From Candidatus Eremiobacteraceae bacterium (GTDB taxonomy: Bacteria > Vulcanimicrobiota > Vulcanimicrobiia > Eremiobacterales > Eremiobacteraceae), in NCBI GenBank assembly GCA_035710745.1, contig DASTCX010000019.1, positions 26,225 through 90,224 on the forward strand: 64,000 nucleotides of DNA, given 5' to 3'. Every line of letters starts with the position of its first letter. Within the stretch, counting starts at the first letter, position 1. The position numbers were made by a program, and so were the translations under genes. Below the pieces are notes generated by a model. That model did no database searches. It was given only the letters and a program-made list of their open reading frames with translations, and was not told the DNA's origin. This document shows positions 35,941 through 44,186 of this stretch, one piece after another.

Positions 35941-36876
35941 TCACGTACGCGACGTGGTTTCCCTTGCAATACTAACGATAGCATCGGCCGCAGCGCGTTC
36001 GTCCGACGCGTCGACGCGCGGTGCCGCATCCATGCGACGGAACCACGTACGTTGGCGCTTCGCGTAGCGAAGCGTGCGATTGATGGTCGACGCGATCGCT
36101 TCCGCGCGCGTCATCTCGCCCCGAGACCAAGCGAGCGCCTCAGCGTATCCGAGACCGGTGAGCGCAGGCGCCTGGGGACAGCGCCCCGACACCGCAAGCG
36201 CCTCATCGACGATCCCTTTTTCGAACATCCCTCGTGCACGAGCGGCGATTCGCTCAGCGAGCACCGCACTATCGAGGTCGAGGACGACGATATCGAGCCG
36301 CCGCGTCGCCAGCGGCGCAGAGTTCGGATGCGATGGTTCGCCAGCCCGGCTCGCTAGGACGCTTTCGATCGCGCGCAGCGTGCGGTATCGATCGTTCGAT
36401 GGTACGCGCTTGGCGTCGTCCGGTCCGATGACGCCAAGCCACTCGTACAGCGTTGCGTGTTCGTGCACCGACGCTTCGACCCGAACGCGCGTGCGAACGA
36501 CCTCATCTGCCGCGCGGCGATCCATCGGCATGCTTCCGCCGAGCGCCTCGATGTAAAGGCCCGTGCCGCCCACGACGATCGGTAGTCGCCCGCGCTCATC
36601 GATCGCGCCCATGACCGCGTTCGCATCTCGAACGAATGCCCCCGCGCTGTAGCGTTCGCACGGATCGACGAATTGGAAAAGATGGTGCGGCACGGACGCG
36701 AGCGCCTCGCGAGATGGTACACCGGTGCCGACGGTCAGGCCGCGGTAGATCTGACGCGAATCCGCGTTGACGATCTCGCCGTCGAGCGCCCGCGCGACCT
36801 CTAGCGCGATCGCGGACTTGCCCGCCGCGGTCGGCCCGCAGATCGCGAGTGCGCGCGGCTGTGAAGAGGCGTTCAC
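35941..36876 (-). CDS. miaA: tRNA dimethylallyltransferase
   Basis: Adds an isoprenyl group to A37 of tRNAs reading U-start codons. 311 residues with the P-loop CGPTAAGKSAIA, NADSRQIYRGLTVGT and VGGTGLYIEAL. GTG 36876 is the start; it overlaps the stop of mutL (GTGTGA). MiaB, the next enzyme of the same modification, is encoded near mutS in this window. Confidence 0.95.
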   Translation of the reverse strand: MNASSQPRALAICGPTAAGKSAIALEVARALDGEIVNADSRQIYRGLTVGTGVPSREALASVPHHLFQFVDPCERYSAGAFVRDANAVMGAIDERGRLPIVVGGTGLYIEALGGSMPMDRRAADEVVRTRVRVEASVHEHATLYEWLGVIGPDDAKRVPSNDRYRTLRAIESVLASRAGEPSHPNSAPLATRRLDIVVLDLDSAVLAERIAARARGMFEKGIVDEALAVSGRCPQAPALTGLGYAEALAWSRGEMTRAEAIASTINRTLRYAKRQRTWFRRMDAAPRVDASDERAAADAIVSIARETTSRT

Positions 36877-38573
36877 ACGCGCTTGAACGCTTTGGCGAGC
36901 GCGAGGCGATCCAGCCGCAGCATCGTCGGCCGGCCATGCGGGCAGCTGTGCGGCTCGCGGCACCGGACGAGCCGCTCGTACAGCGATGCTTGCTCCTGCG
37001 GCGAAAGCGCTTCGCCCGCTCTTACGACCGAGTGGCACGCGATGGTCGCGAGCACGCGATTGCGATGCGCGACGCCTTCGCGCGGCGCATCGTCGGCGCC
37101 GAGATCGTCGAGCAACCCGTCGAGGTCGAAGCGGCGTTTCTCGTAACCGGCGGGCAGCGACGCGATGCGATAGGCGCCGTCGCCGAACGGCTCGACGACG
37201 ACGCCCGCCGCCGCAAGTTCTTCCTCGGCATCGTGAAGCACCGCCGCGCGTGCCGGCGTCAGTTCGATGACTGACGGGAAAAGCAGCGGCGCCGCCGTGT
37301 CCGTCGCGCCCGCGCCGTCGACGATCGCTTCGTATGCGATGCGCTCGTGCGCCGCGTGCTGGTCGATGACGATCATCTCGCCGTCGTTCGCGGCGACGAT
37401 GAACGTGCGCTCGATCTGCCCCAGCATCCGGACGCCGTTCCCCGTGCGTGACGGTGCGAACGAGAGTTGCGCTTCGACGGCGTCGAACGACTCGCCGAGC
37501 TTCGATCGGCCTACTACATTTTCGGTTACCCCGCTGTCCAGTGGCATAGAGCTCACCGCGAAGGACCGCACCGTTTCGGTCGCACGCAAGGTTCGTGCGA
37601 CGGCGCGCCGCACCGCATCGAACACCGCCGCCTGGTTGGCGAAGCGCACTTCGACCTTCGTCGGATGGACGTTGACGTCGACCTCGCCGGGCGGCAACCG
37701 GACGCCGAGCGCGCCGTACGGGTAGCGGCCGGTCATGCCGAACGATCCGTAGCCCGCGAGCCACGCCGATGAGAGCGCCGCGCTCCTCACCAGGCGGCCG
37801 TTCACGAAGAACACTTGACCGTTGCGATTCGAGCGGTCGCGGCCGGGTGCGGAAATGTGGCCGCTGACGAGCTCGATGCCGTGCGCATCTTCTTCTACTT
37901 TGACGAGTGCGCCGCGAGCGCCGCGACCGAAGACGACCTCGAGGCGATCGACAGGATCATCGACGGCTTGCAGCGTCCAGACATCGCGCCCATCGCTTTT
38001 GAGCGCGAACGCGACGCGCGGATGACCGAGCGATAGCTGGCCGAGCAGCGAGGCGATGCGTGCGAACTCGGCGCGTCCGCTTTTCAAGAACTCGCGGCGC
38101 GCGGGCGTCAGGGCGAAGAGATCTCGGACGACGACCTTCGTTCCGGGCGGCGCCGCTATCTGCGTCGGGTCACCGAACGTGACGCCACGCGCTTCGATGC
38201 GGGCGCCGAAGTCCGATTCGCGCGTCCGCGAGATCAGCTCGACTCGGCCGGCCACGGCGATGCTCGCAAGACCCTCGCCTCGGAAGCCGAGACTCGAGAT
38301 CGAAAAAAGATCGTCGGCGCTCGTGAGCTTACTCGTAGCGTGCCGCGCAAAGGCAAGCCGTAACTCGCCGGGCGCGATGCCGCCGCCGTCGTCCGTCACC
38401 GATATCGACGTGCGTCCGCCGTCGCCGCAGTCGACGACGATCGACGTCGCACCGGCGTCGAGGCTGTTCTCGACGAGTTCTTTGACGACGGAGACTGGCC
38501 GCTCGATGACTTCGCCCGCGGCGATCTGGGCGATCGTCGCGTCGTCGAGCGCGCGGATAGAGGGTGACGGCAC
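36873..38573 (-). CDS. mutL: DNA mismatch repair protein MutL
   Basis: 566 residues. GHKL ATPase N-terminus (ELVENSLDAGAT, TDDGGG, GFRGEGLASIA) and a C-terminal endonuclease domain with DQHAAHERIAYE, matching DQHA(X)2E(X)4E, plus CPHGRP near the end. So it belongs to the nicking MutL class used by bacteria lacking MutH. Start GTG 38573. The linker (NVVGRSKLGE) is encoded by a family-2 repeat inserted in frame at 37494-37510. Confidence 0.95.
   Translation of the reverse strand: MPSPSIRALDDATIAQIAAGEVIERPVSVVKELVENSLDAGATSIVVDCGDGGRTSISVTDDGGGIAPGELRLAFARHATSKLTSADDLFSISSLGFRGEGLASIAVAGRVELISRTRESDFGARIEARGVTFGDPTQIAAPPGTKVVVRDLFALTPARREFLKSGRAEFARIASLLGQLSLGHPRVAFALKSDGRDVWTLQAVDDPVDRLEVVFGRGARGALVKVEEDAHGIELVSGHISAPGRDRSNRNGQVFFVNGRLVRSAALSSAWLAGYGSFGMTGRYPYGALGVRLPPGEVDVNVHPTKVEVRFANQAAVFDAVRRAVARTLRATETVRSFAVSSMPLDSGVTENVVGRSKLGESFDAVEAQLSFAPSRTGNGVRMLGQIERTFIVAANDGEMIVIDQHAAHERIAYEAIVDGAGATDTAAPLLFPSVIELTPARAAVLHDAEEELAAAGVVVEPFGDGAYRIASLPAGYEKRRFDLDGLLDDLGADDAPREGVAHRNRVLATIACHSVVRAGEALSPQEQASLYERLVRCREPHSCPHGRPTMLRLDRLALAKAFKRV
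37494..37510 (-). repeat. Family-2 REP-like palindrome within mutL
   Basis: GCCGAGCTTCGATCGGC with one change in the second arm, followed by CTACTACATTTTC, the usual flank. It encodes linker residues of MutL in frame. The sole copy found inside a conserved gene. Confidence 0.85.
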
Positions 38574-38645
38574 GGCTGGCGGTTTCGGGGGTGCGAAGCG
38601 GAGCGCCCTCGCCTCAAGAATCCCACGGGAGGGGACAACGACGTG

Positions 38646-38707
38646 TTGACAACCCGAAACGTTTACGCTATTGTACTACTACGTTAGTACGACAGTACAA
38701 TAGTACT
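38646..38707 (+). promoter_or_regulatory. Promoter and operator of the GntR-ABC operon
   Basis: TTGACA (38646-38651), 17-base spacer, TATTGT (38669-38674). A perfect inverted repeat TATTGTACT ... AGTACAATA (38669-38677 and 38694-38702, 16-base gap) covers the -10 element, with nested GTACTA/TAGTAC half-sites between. Most likely the binding site of the GntR regulator encoded two genes downstream. Confidence 0.65.
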
Positions 38708-38738
38708 GAAACCGCTAACCGAAAATGAGGAGATCGAA

Positions 38739-38852
38739 ATGGAACCGCGCTTTTTCTACCACACCCCCGGCGACGAACCGCAGCACACGTTCATCGCGCT
38801 CCCCATCCAGACCGGCTCGCTGACGTTCGGCGGCTGGGGCCCGAAACTCTAA
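38739..38852 (+). CDS. 37-residue mini-protein at the head of the GntR-ABC operon
   Basis: Reads from MEPRFFYHTPGDE to TFGGWGPKL and stops at TAA. A GAGGAG ribosome-binding site lies seven bases before the ATG, and it is the first reading frame after the promoter. No membrane segment, no leader-peptide cysteines. It could be a small regulatory or export substrate peptide, or a leader for the operon. Nothing known matches. Confidence 0.65.
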   Translation: MEPRFFYHTPGDEPQHTFIALPIQTGSLTFGGWGPKL

Positions 38853-38872
38853 GCGAAGCGGCGACGAACCAC

Positions 38873-39286
38873 ATGCCTTCCATCTTCACCGTCGATCCGC
38901 ACTCCGGCGTGCCGATCTACCTCCAGCTCATCGAGCAGGTGAAACGATCGGTCGCGCTCGGCGTGCTGACGCCCGGCGAACAGCTCCCGACGGTGAAACA
39001 GCTCGCCCTCGAACTGACGATCAACGCGAACACGGTCGGCCGCGTCTACCGCGAGCTCGAACGTGACGGCGTCATCGAGACGAGTCCCGGCCGCGGATCC
39101 TTCGTTCGCGACAACGGCGGCGTCGGCCGCGCGACGCGTGCCGCATCGGACGTCGCGGCTGCCGCGCTCGACACCGCGGTGCGCGAAGCGAAGTCGATCG
39201 GCATCGGCGCCGACGACGCGATCGCGCTCTTCCGCAAAGCGCTCGCGCGCTGGTATCCCGGCTCGCACGACATGGAGAACAAGTGA
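38873..39286 (+). CDS. GntR-family regulator, YtrA type
   Basis: 137 residues: winged helix at the N-terminus (VPIYLQLIEQVKRSVALG; LPTVKQLALELTINANTVGRVYRELE) and only a short C-terminal helical tail, as in the YtrA subfamily, whose members repress the ABC operon next to them. Lies 20 bases after the mini-ORF. Its stop overlaps the ATPase start (TGATG). Confidence 0.9.
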   Translation: MPSIFTVDPHSGVPIYLQLIEQVKRSVALGVLTPGEQLPTVKQLALELTINANTVGRVYRELERDGVIETSPGRGSFVRDNGGVGRATRAASDVAAAALDTAVREAKSIGIGADDAIALFRKALARWYPGSHDMENK

Positions 39287-40218
39287 TGATGAACGAGAGC
39301 ACGCCGGCGATCTCGATCGATCGCCTGACGAAGCGTTACGGAGACACGCTCGCGGTCGAGAGCCTGTCGCTCGCGATCCCGCAAGGGTCGATCTTCGGAC
39401 TGCTCGGCACGAACGGCGCCGGCAAGACGACGACCTTCAAGTGCATGCTCGGGCTCGCCCGGCCGAGCGAGGGCTCGATCTCGTTCGAGGGCCGGCCGTT
39501 GACGCCGCCGCTCTTCGAGCGGCTCTCGTACGTTCCGGAGAAATCCGCGCTCTACGAGTGGATGACCGGCGCACAGCTGCTCGAGATGCAGCGCCGCTCC
39601 TTCCGCCGCTATGACGACAAGCGCGCGAACGAGCTCATGGATCTCTTCGCGCTCGATCGCAAGAAGAAGTTAGGCAAGTTTTCGAAAGGCCAGCAGACCG
39701 CGATGGCGCTCGTCCTCGCCTTTTCGATCCACCCCGAGATCCTCGTCCTCGACGAACCAGCTGCCGGGCTCGATCCCGTCCATCAGCGCCACGTGCTCGA
39801 CCTCATCATCGGTGAGTCGGCGGGCGGCGCGACCGTCATCTTCTCTTCACACCAGATCGGCCAGGTGGAGCGCGCTGCGGAGCGCGTCGCGATCATGCAC
39901 CGCGGCACGCTTCGCCTGGCCGGGGAGGTCGAGCAGCTGAAAGCCGATCTCAAAGTCGTCGAAGCGACGTTCGATACCGATGCGCCGTCGCTCAACGGTT
40001 TATCAGCCGAGCCGTCCGTAGGCCAGATCCAGCGCGCCGGCCGGCTCGTCCGCATCTACGTCAAGGGCAACGGCGATGAGATCGCGCGCAAGATCGGCGA
40101 CATGCGCCCGCGCAGCGTCCGCATCCTCGATCAGAACCTCGAGGACATCTTCCTCACCACCGTCGGCTCGTCGGGTCCAGCCGCGGCGGCCGACGTCTCC
40201 GGCGCGTCAGGACGCTAG
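39286..40218 (+). CDS. ABC transporter ATP-binding protein
   Basis: 310 residues. Walker A GTNGAGKTTT, signature SKGQQ (variant of LSGGQ), Walker B LVLDEPAAGLD and a C-terminal extension (about 215-300) with regulatory character. Partner of the two small permeases that follow. Start ATG 39286; GTG 39283 is an alternative in the same frame. Likely exports a lipid, peptide or antibiotic, as YtrA-type operons do. Confidence 0.92.
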   Translation: MMNESTPAISIDRLTKRYGDTLAVESLSLAIPQGSIFGLLGTNGAGKTTTFKCMLGLARPSEGSISFEGRPLTPPLFERLSYVPEKSALYEWMTGAQLLEMQRRSFRRYDDKRANELMDLFALDRKKKLGKFSKGQQTAMALVLAFSIHPEILVLDEPAAGLDPVHQRHVLDLIIGESAGGATVIFSSHQIGQVERAAERVAIMHRGTLRLAGEVEQLKADLKVVEATFDTDAPSLNGLSAEPSVGQIQRAGRLVRIYVKGNGDEIARKIGDMRPRSVRILDQNLEDIFLTTVGSSGPAAAADVSGASGR

Positions 40219-40222
40219 CGCC

Positions 40223-41008
40223 ATGCAGTACACGCAGACCCTGCGGATGCTCAACGGCCTCAAGGTGCTCGCGATCGTCTTCGGCGCGCTTTACGTGTTC
40301 GTCGTGATCATCGCCGCGTCGAACGGCTTCTTCGCCCACATAGCGCACCCCGACAAGCAGTTCGAGATCCCGCTGCCTGCCCTCTTCGCCTTCGCCGGTT
40401 TTGTCACGTGCATCTTTTGCTCGAGCTACGGACGCACGTTGTCCGAGGAGAACGATGGACATCTTCCGGTCGTCTGGACGCGGCCGATGTCGCGCATCCA
40501 GACCACGCTGACCATCCTCAAAGTAGACGCCATCGGCATGCTCGCGGCGTTCGCGATGTATATGGTCCTGGCGGCGGTTTTTATCACGACGTTCCAGGTC
40601 TGGCACTACGTCACGGTGCCGAGCAACACGCTCGCGCAATTCGGTCGGTTCATCCTCGAGCCTATCGCGTTCTACGCACTCCTTATGGCGGTCACGGCCT
40701 CGACCGGATCCGCGGGGCGCGGCCTTATCGGTTGGTTTTGGGTCGGCGCCATCTTCCTCAGCATCCTCGCAGCGAGCCCTATTCCGAATCCGTGGCATGA
40801 GATCTTCAACATCGCCGATTTCATCAACCCGCTCGCTTACGGCTCGTATCACTACACCGCCGGCACGACGACGGTGAACGTCAATGGCAGCTCGGCGCTG
40901 ACGTATGTCGCCGCGCTGTCGCCCGCCACGGACGCGGTCGCCCTCCTCATCCTCTTCGCCGCCGGCTTCGCGCTCGGTCTCGCGCAGTGGCGTCGATTGG
41001 AGGCCTGA
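40223..41008 (+). CDS. ABC transporter permease
   Basis: 261 residues, about six membrane segments. A loop after segment 2 has RTLSEENDGHLPVVWTRP, repeated nearly the same in the next gene (ENDGHLPVAWTKP), so the two permeases are paralogues. ATG 40223, five bases after the ATPase stop. Confidence 0.87.
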   Translation: MQYTQTLRMLNGLKVLAIVFGALYVFVVIIAASNGFFAHIAHPDKQFEIPLPALFAFAGFVTCIFCSSYGRTLSEENDGHLPVVWTRPMSRIQTTLTILKVDAIGMLAAFAMYMVLAAVFITTFQVWHYVTVPSNTLAQFGRFILEPIAFYALLMAVTASTGSAGRGLIGWFWVGAIFLSILAASPIPNPWHEIFNIADFINPLAYGSYHYTAGTTTVNVNGSSALTYVAALSPATDAVALLILFAAGFALGLAQWRRLEA

Positions 41009-41009
41009 C

Positions 41010-41741
41010 ATGTTCTACGTCGAGTCGCTGCGCGTCACCCGAAGCTCTCTCGTGTGCGCCCTATGGCTGGGCATCGCGCTCGCGATCAACCTCTTGATCG
41101 CGAAAGCCGGCCACATGAACGTCGACCAGCCGATGCAATTCTCGCTCGTGGTCGTGTGGGCATTCGCGGGCATCATCACCTCGATCTACGCGTCGATCCT
41201 CGGCGGCAGCCTCGCGCGGGAAAATGACGGCCACCTCCCCGTCGCCTGGACGAAGCCGTATTCGCGGCCGGTGCACGCGCTCGCGAAGATGGCGGTCGAT
41301 CTCGGCGGGATCGCATTCGTATTCGCGCTGACGTGCGCGGTCGTCTTCATCTATCTCGCGGCGATCGGCGTCATGCGCGACATCGTCGTCACGCCCGACA
41401 CGTGGACTCAGCTGCTTCGCTTCTTCATCGCGCCGGCGGCGTTCTACGGCCTCGTCCAAGCCCTGACTTCGACGCTCGCGCGACGAGCAGGTGCCGTCAT
41501 CGGGTTCACGTGGGTGGGTCTCATCGGGCTCATCGCCTTGTCGTTCAAGTATTTGCCGCCTCCATTCCACGCGATCGTCGACTTCCTCAACTACGCAAAC
41601 CCGCTCGTCTACATAGCGTTCGACGTCGACAAGAACGGAACGGTCGTCACGTACGGCACGGCAGCGGCGGCCGCACTCGCCCTCATCGCCATCATCGGAA
41701 GCGCGACGGCGATCATCCGCTGGCAGCGATTGGAGGCATGA
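41010..41741 (+). CDS. ABC transporter permease, paralogue of the preceding one
   Basis: 243 residues with six membrane segments and the same NDGHLPVAWTKPYSRP loop. The two permeases probably form a heterodimer with two copies of the ATPase. ATG 41010 begins two bases after the previous stop; its own stop overlaps the next mini-ORF (ATGA). Confidence 0.87.
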   Translation: MFYVESLRVTRSSLVCALWLGIALAINLLIAKAGHMNVDQPMQFSLVVVWAFAGIITSIYASILGGSLARENDGHLPVAWTKPYSRPVHALAKMAVDLGGIAFVFALTCAVVFIYLAAIGVMRDIVVTPDTWTQLLRFFIAPAAFYGLVQALTSTLARRAGAVIGFTWVGLIGLIALSFKYLPPPFHAIVDFLNYANPLVYIAFDVDKNGTVVTYGTAAAAALALIAIIGSATAIIRWQRLEA

Positions 41742-41854
41742 TCATGCGGATCTTCGGCACGCGTTTCCAGCTCTCGCTCGGCGACCTGCGTTTCACGATC
41801 GGCCTCTCGGTCGACGCGCAGCAACCCGGCGACGGACAGGATGAGACGTCATGA
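41738..41854 (+). CDS. 38-residue mini-protein in the GntR-ABC operon
   Basis: Begins MIMRIFGTRFQLSL and ends GDGQDETS. Overlaps the permease stop by four bases (ATGA) and its own stop overlaps the next gene's start by four. Placing two coupled junctions around a frame of this size makes translation likely. No known family, no membrane helix. Confidence 0.6.
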   Translation: MIMRIFGTRFQLSLGDLRFTIGLSVDAQQPGDGQDETS

Positions 41855-42321
41855 ATATGCTCGTCATGCGGACGGCCGCATTCGCCGTCGGCTCGGCGAT
41901 CGCAGGCTGCGTCTACGCGACGCAGTCCGCGAGCAGCGCCGCGGTTTCGCCGGCGCCATCGATCGCCGTCTATCCCGGCGCTCACCGGACATCTGGCAAT
42001 CCGGCCGGCGACGGCGCCGACGTCCAAGTGCACCTGCCTGTCGTGTCGCTCCACATCACAGCGGCGCGGTACGACACTGGCGACGCGCCCGCGCATGTGA
42101 TCGCCTTCTACAAGAAGTCGCTTGCGTCGTTCGGTCCCGTCAAACTCAGCCATGGTGGTCCCCACACGCACGTACGCGACTTCTCGTGGGACTCGAACCC
42201 GGATCAAACGACGCTGCAGGCCGGGGATAACATCGTTGCGGTCAAGCCGCTCAGCCACGGCTCCGAGTTCGCGATCATCCGTATCGAGGCGACGCCGGTG
42301 ACCGCTTCATCGGGGCAGTGA
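41851..42321 (+). CDS. Secreted hypothetical protein
   Basis: 156 residues: signal peptide with possible lipobox (IAGC), then one domain with the string VIAFYKKSLASFG, as seen in small predicted periplasmic proteins of unknown role. Last gene of the GntR-ABC operon; the promoter of the next gene overlaps its stop. Confidence 0.6.
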   Translation: MNMLVMRTAAFAVGSAIAGCVYATQSASSAAVSPAPSIAVYPGAHRTSGNPAGDGADVQVHLPVVSLHITAARYDTGDAPAHVIAFYKKSLASFGPVKLSHGGPHTHVRDFSWDSNPDQTTLQAGDNIVAVKPLSHGSEFAIIRIEATPVTASSGQ

Positions 42322-42367
42322 CACGCCCGCACGGCGCCGCTATAATTGTCCTAAACGACTAGGACAA
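42318..42367 (+). promoter_or_regulatory. Promoter with TTGTCCTA/TAGGACAA operator
   Basis: GTGACA (42318-42323), 17-base spacer, TATAAT (42341-42346). A perfect 8-bp inverted repeat, TTGTCCTA-6-TAGGACAA (42346-42367), begins at the last base of the -10 box. This layout suggests repression of the hydrolase gene by an unknown factor. Confidence 0.6.
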
Positions 42368-42404
42368 TAGGACACCTTTGGTTTCATCACGAAAGGGCAG
42401 CGCT

Positions 42405-44027
42405 ATGCTCGCTATGATCCTTGCTTCCTTATTGTTCGCGGCCGACGCGGCATCACCGTCGCCGGCAACGTCAACGCCCGCACCCAGTTCAGTCGCGATA
42501 CCCGACGGAACGTACACGTACGAATTCCGAGCGGGCGGCGGCACGATCGGCACGTCCGTCATCACGATCGCCCGCGCGAATGGCGGCCTGAAAGCGCACG
42601 AAGTCGCTTCCATACAAGTGACGTACACGCTCGACTCGTCGCTCGATCCCGCGACGCTTTCGACGACCGCAGTCCACGCGGTTGTCGGGTCGACGCCGCT
42701 CGACGTGGCGTTCGGAAGCACGAGCATCACCGAGACCGCGAAGGGCAAGACGTTCACGCTCCCCGTCGCCGCCGGCGCGAAGGGCAACGTCGTGTTGAGC
42801 GGTCCCGTCATGACCGGCTTCTTTCTGGCTGCAGCGCAGGTCCATGCGACCGGTTCGATGGTCTTGACCGGCGTCGACATCGGCGCTGCACAATCATTGC
42901 TCATCACTCTCGTCCCGGCGCCCTCGTCTTCACGGCCTGCCAAAATCGGCTCAACCGATATCGGCTACGTCGCGAAAGGCCTGGTAAACGGTGAGGTGAC
43001 TGTCTGGGCGGATCCGTCAACTCTGGTGCCGGAAGAGATGGACGTGCCGTCTCAGGGTATATCGATCGTGCTCACCAAGAAATCGACCGTGTCGATGGCG
43101 ACCCAACAAGCGAATCCGGCGGTTCCAACGCCGCTGCCGACCGCCGTGCCGCACTTCACGAGCCGCGATGTCAGTTTCACATCTCGAGACGGAACGAAAC
43201 TTGCGGGTACCGTCACGGTACCAGATCGCGCGACGGCGGGGATGCCCGCCGTCGTTCTCGTTCACGGCAGCGGGCCAGTCGACCGAAACGAACAAGTCGG
43301 GCCGAATCCGATTTTCCTCGAGCTGAGCAACGCGCTGTCGAATAACGGGTTCGTCGTCCTGCGCTACGACAAGCGCGGCATCGGCAAGAGTGGTGGGAAC
43401 GCGCGGAACGCGACGCGCGACGACCTGCTCGACGACGCACGCGCGGCCCTCGCGTTCGTGGGTCGCTATCACAACGTCGATCCGCATCGCGTTTTCGTCC
43501 TCGGGCACAGCGAGGGTGGCGAGCTGGCGCCGTCGCTCGCGGCCGGCGGCGCGCCGCTCCGCGGCATCGCGCTCATGGCCCCGCCTGCGATTCCGCTCGA
43601 TCAGATCCTCATCCAGCAGACCTCGCGCGGCCTGACGGGAACCGCCAAAGCGCAGGCTATCGCCGACGAGCAAAAGCAGATCGCGATGGTGAAGGCCGGC
43701 ACCGCGAATCCATACGGCGCCGGCCCGTGGCTGCGCAGCTCGTTCGGTATCGATCCGGCGCAGGTCATCAAGAAGGTGCCATGCCCGATTTTGATCTTGC
43801 AGGGCGGCAAAGATTTCCAAGTGCTCGCGAAAGATCTGCCGCGGCTCGTCGATGCCGCCAAGTCCGCGCATCGCGATGTCACCGTCCGCGTCTTCCCGAA
43901 CGACGATCATCTTTTCATCACGGTGCCGACCGGCCATACCGCCGTTCCCGCCGAGTACCTCGCGCCGCATCGCGTCGACCCCGCGATGGTCAGCGCGCTC
44001 CTTGCCTGGCTCCACGCGAAGTCCTAG
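42405..44027 (+). CDS. Secreted alpha/beta hydrolase
   Basis: 540 residues. Signal peptide, an N-terminal beta-rich domain (to about residue 240), then an alpha/beta hydrolase domain with VLVHGSGPVDRN, nucleophile elbow GHSEGG, GGKDFQ and the His of DDHLFI. Probably a periplasmic esterase or peptidase-like hydrolase. ATG 42405 with AAAGGG upstream is preferred over TTG 42378. Confidence 0.85.
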   Translation: MLAMILASLLFAADAASPSPATSTPAPSSVAIPDGTYTYEFRAGGGTIGTSVITIARANGGLKAHEVASIQVTYTLDSSLDPATLSTTAVHAVVGSTPLDVAFGSTSITETAKGKTFTLPVAAGAKGNVVLSGPVMTGFFLAAAQVHATGSMVLTGVDIGAAQSLLITLVPAPSSSRPAKIGSTDIGYVAKGLVNGEVTVWADPSTLVPEEMDVPSQGISIVLTKKSTVSMATQQANPAVPTPLPTAVPHFTSRDVSFTSRDGTKLAGTVTVPDRATAGMPAVVLVHGSGPVDRNEQVGPNPIFLELSNALSNNGFVVLRYDKRGIGKSGGNARNATRDDLLDDARAALAFVGRYHNVDPHRVFVLGHSEGGELAPSLAAGGAPLRGIALMAPPAIPLDQILIQQTSRGLTGTAKAQAIADEQKQIAMVKAGTANPYGAGPWLRSSFGIDPAQVIKKVPCPILILQGGKDFQVLAKDLPRLVDAAKSAHRDVTVRVFPNDDHLFITVPTGHTAVPAEYLAPHRVDPAMVSALLAWLHAKS

Positions 44028-44047
44028 CCTTACATGCTTGAAATGGA

Positions 44048-44165
44048 GCGGTCGACCTTCATGGTCGACCGCTGACGAGCCAGACAGACCGCGGCGGTCG
44101 AGCTAAAGCTCGACCGCTACAGAATCTAAAGTAAGACCGCGGCGGTCGAGCTAAAGGTCGGCCGC
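44048..44165. repeat. Three family-1 REP-like palindromes
   Basis: Copies at 44048-44072 (GACC variant, plus), 44094-44117 (GAGCTAAA, minus, GTAG) and 44142-44165 (imperfect: second arm GGTCGGCCGC, minus, GGAG). They fill the gap between the hydrolase and the diguanylate cyclase. Confidence 0.92.
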
Positions 44166-44186
44166 TCCATCGGTCGGATTTAACGA

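Noticed and set aside
36877..37764. Upstream extension of miaA
   Set aside because: It is a second frame of mutL; MiaA's conserved N-terminus begins at 36876.
38739..38852. Double-glycine bacteriocin leader
   Set aside because: A Gly-Gly pair is present near the C-terminus but leaves only five residues after it, too short for a core peptide.
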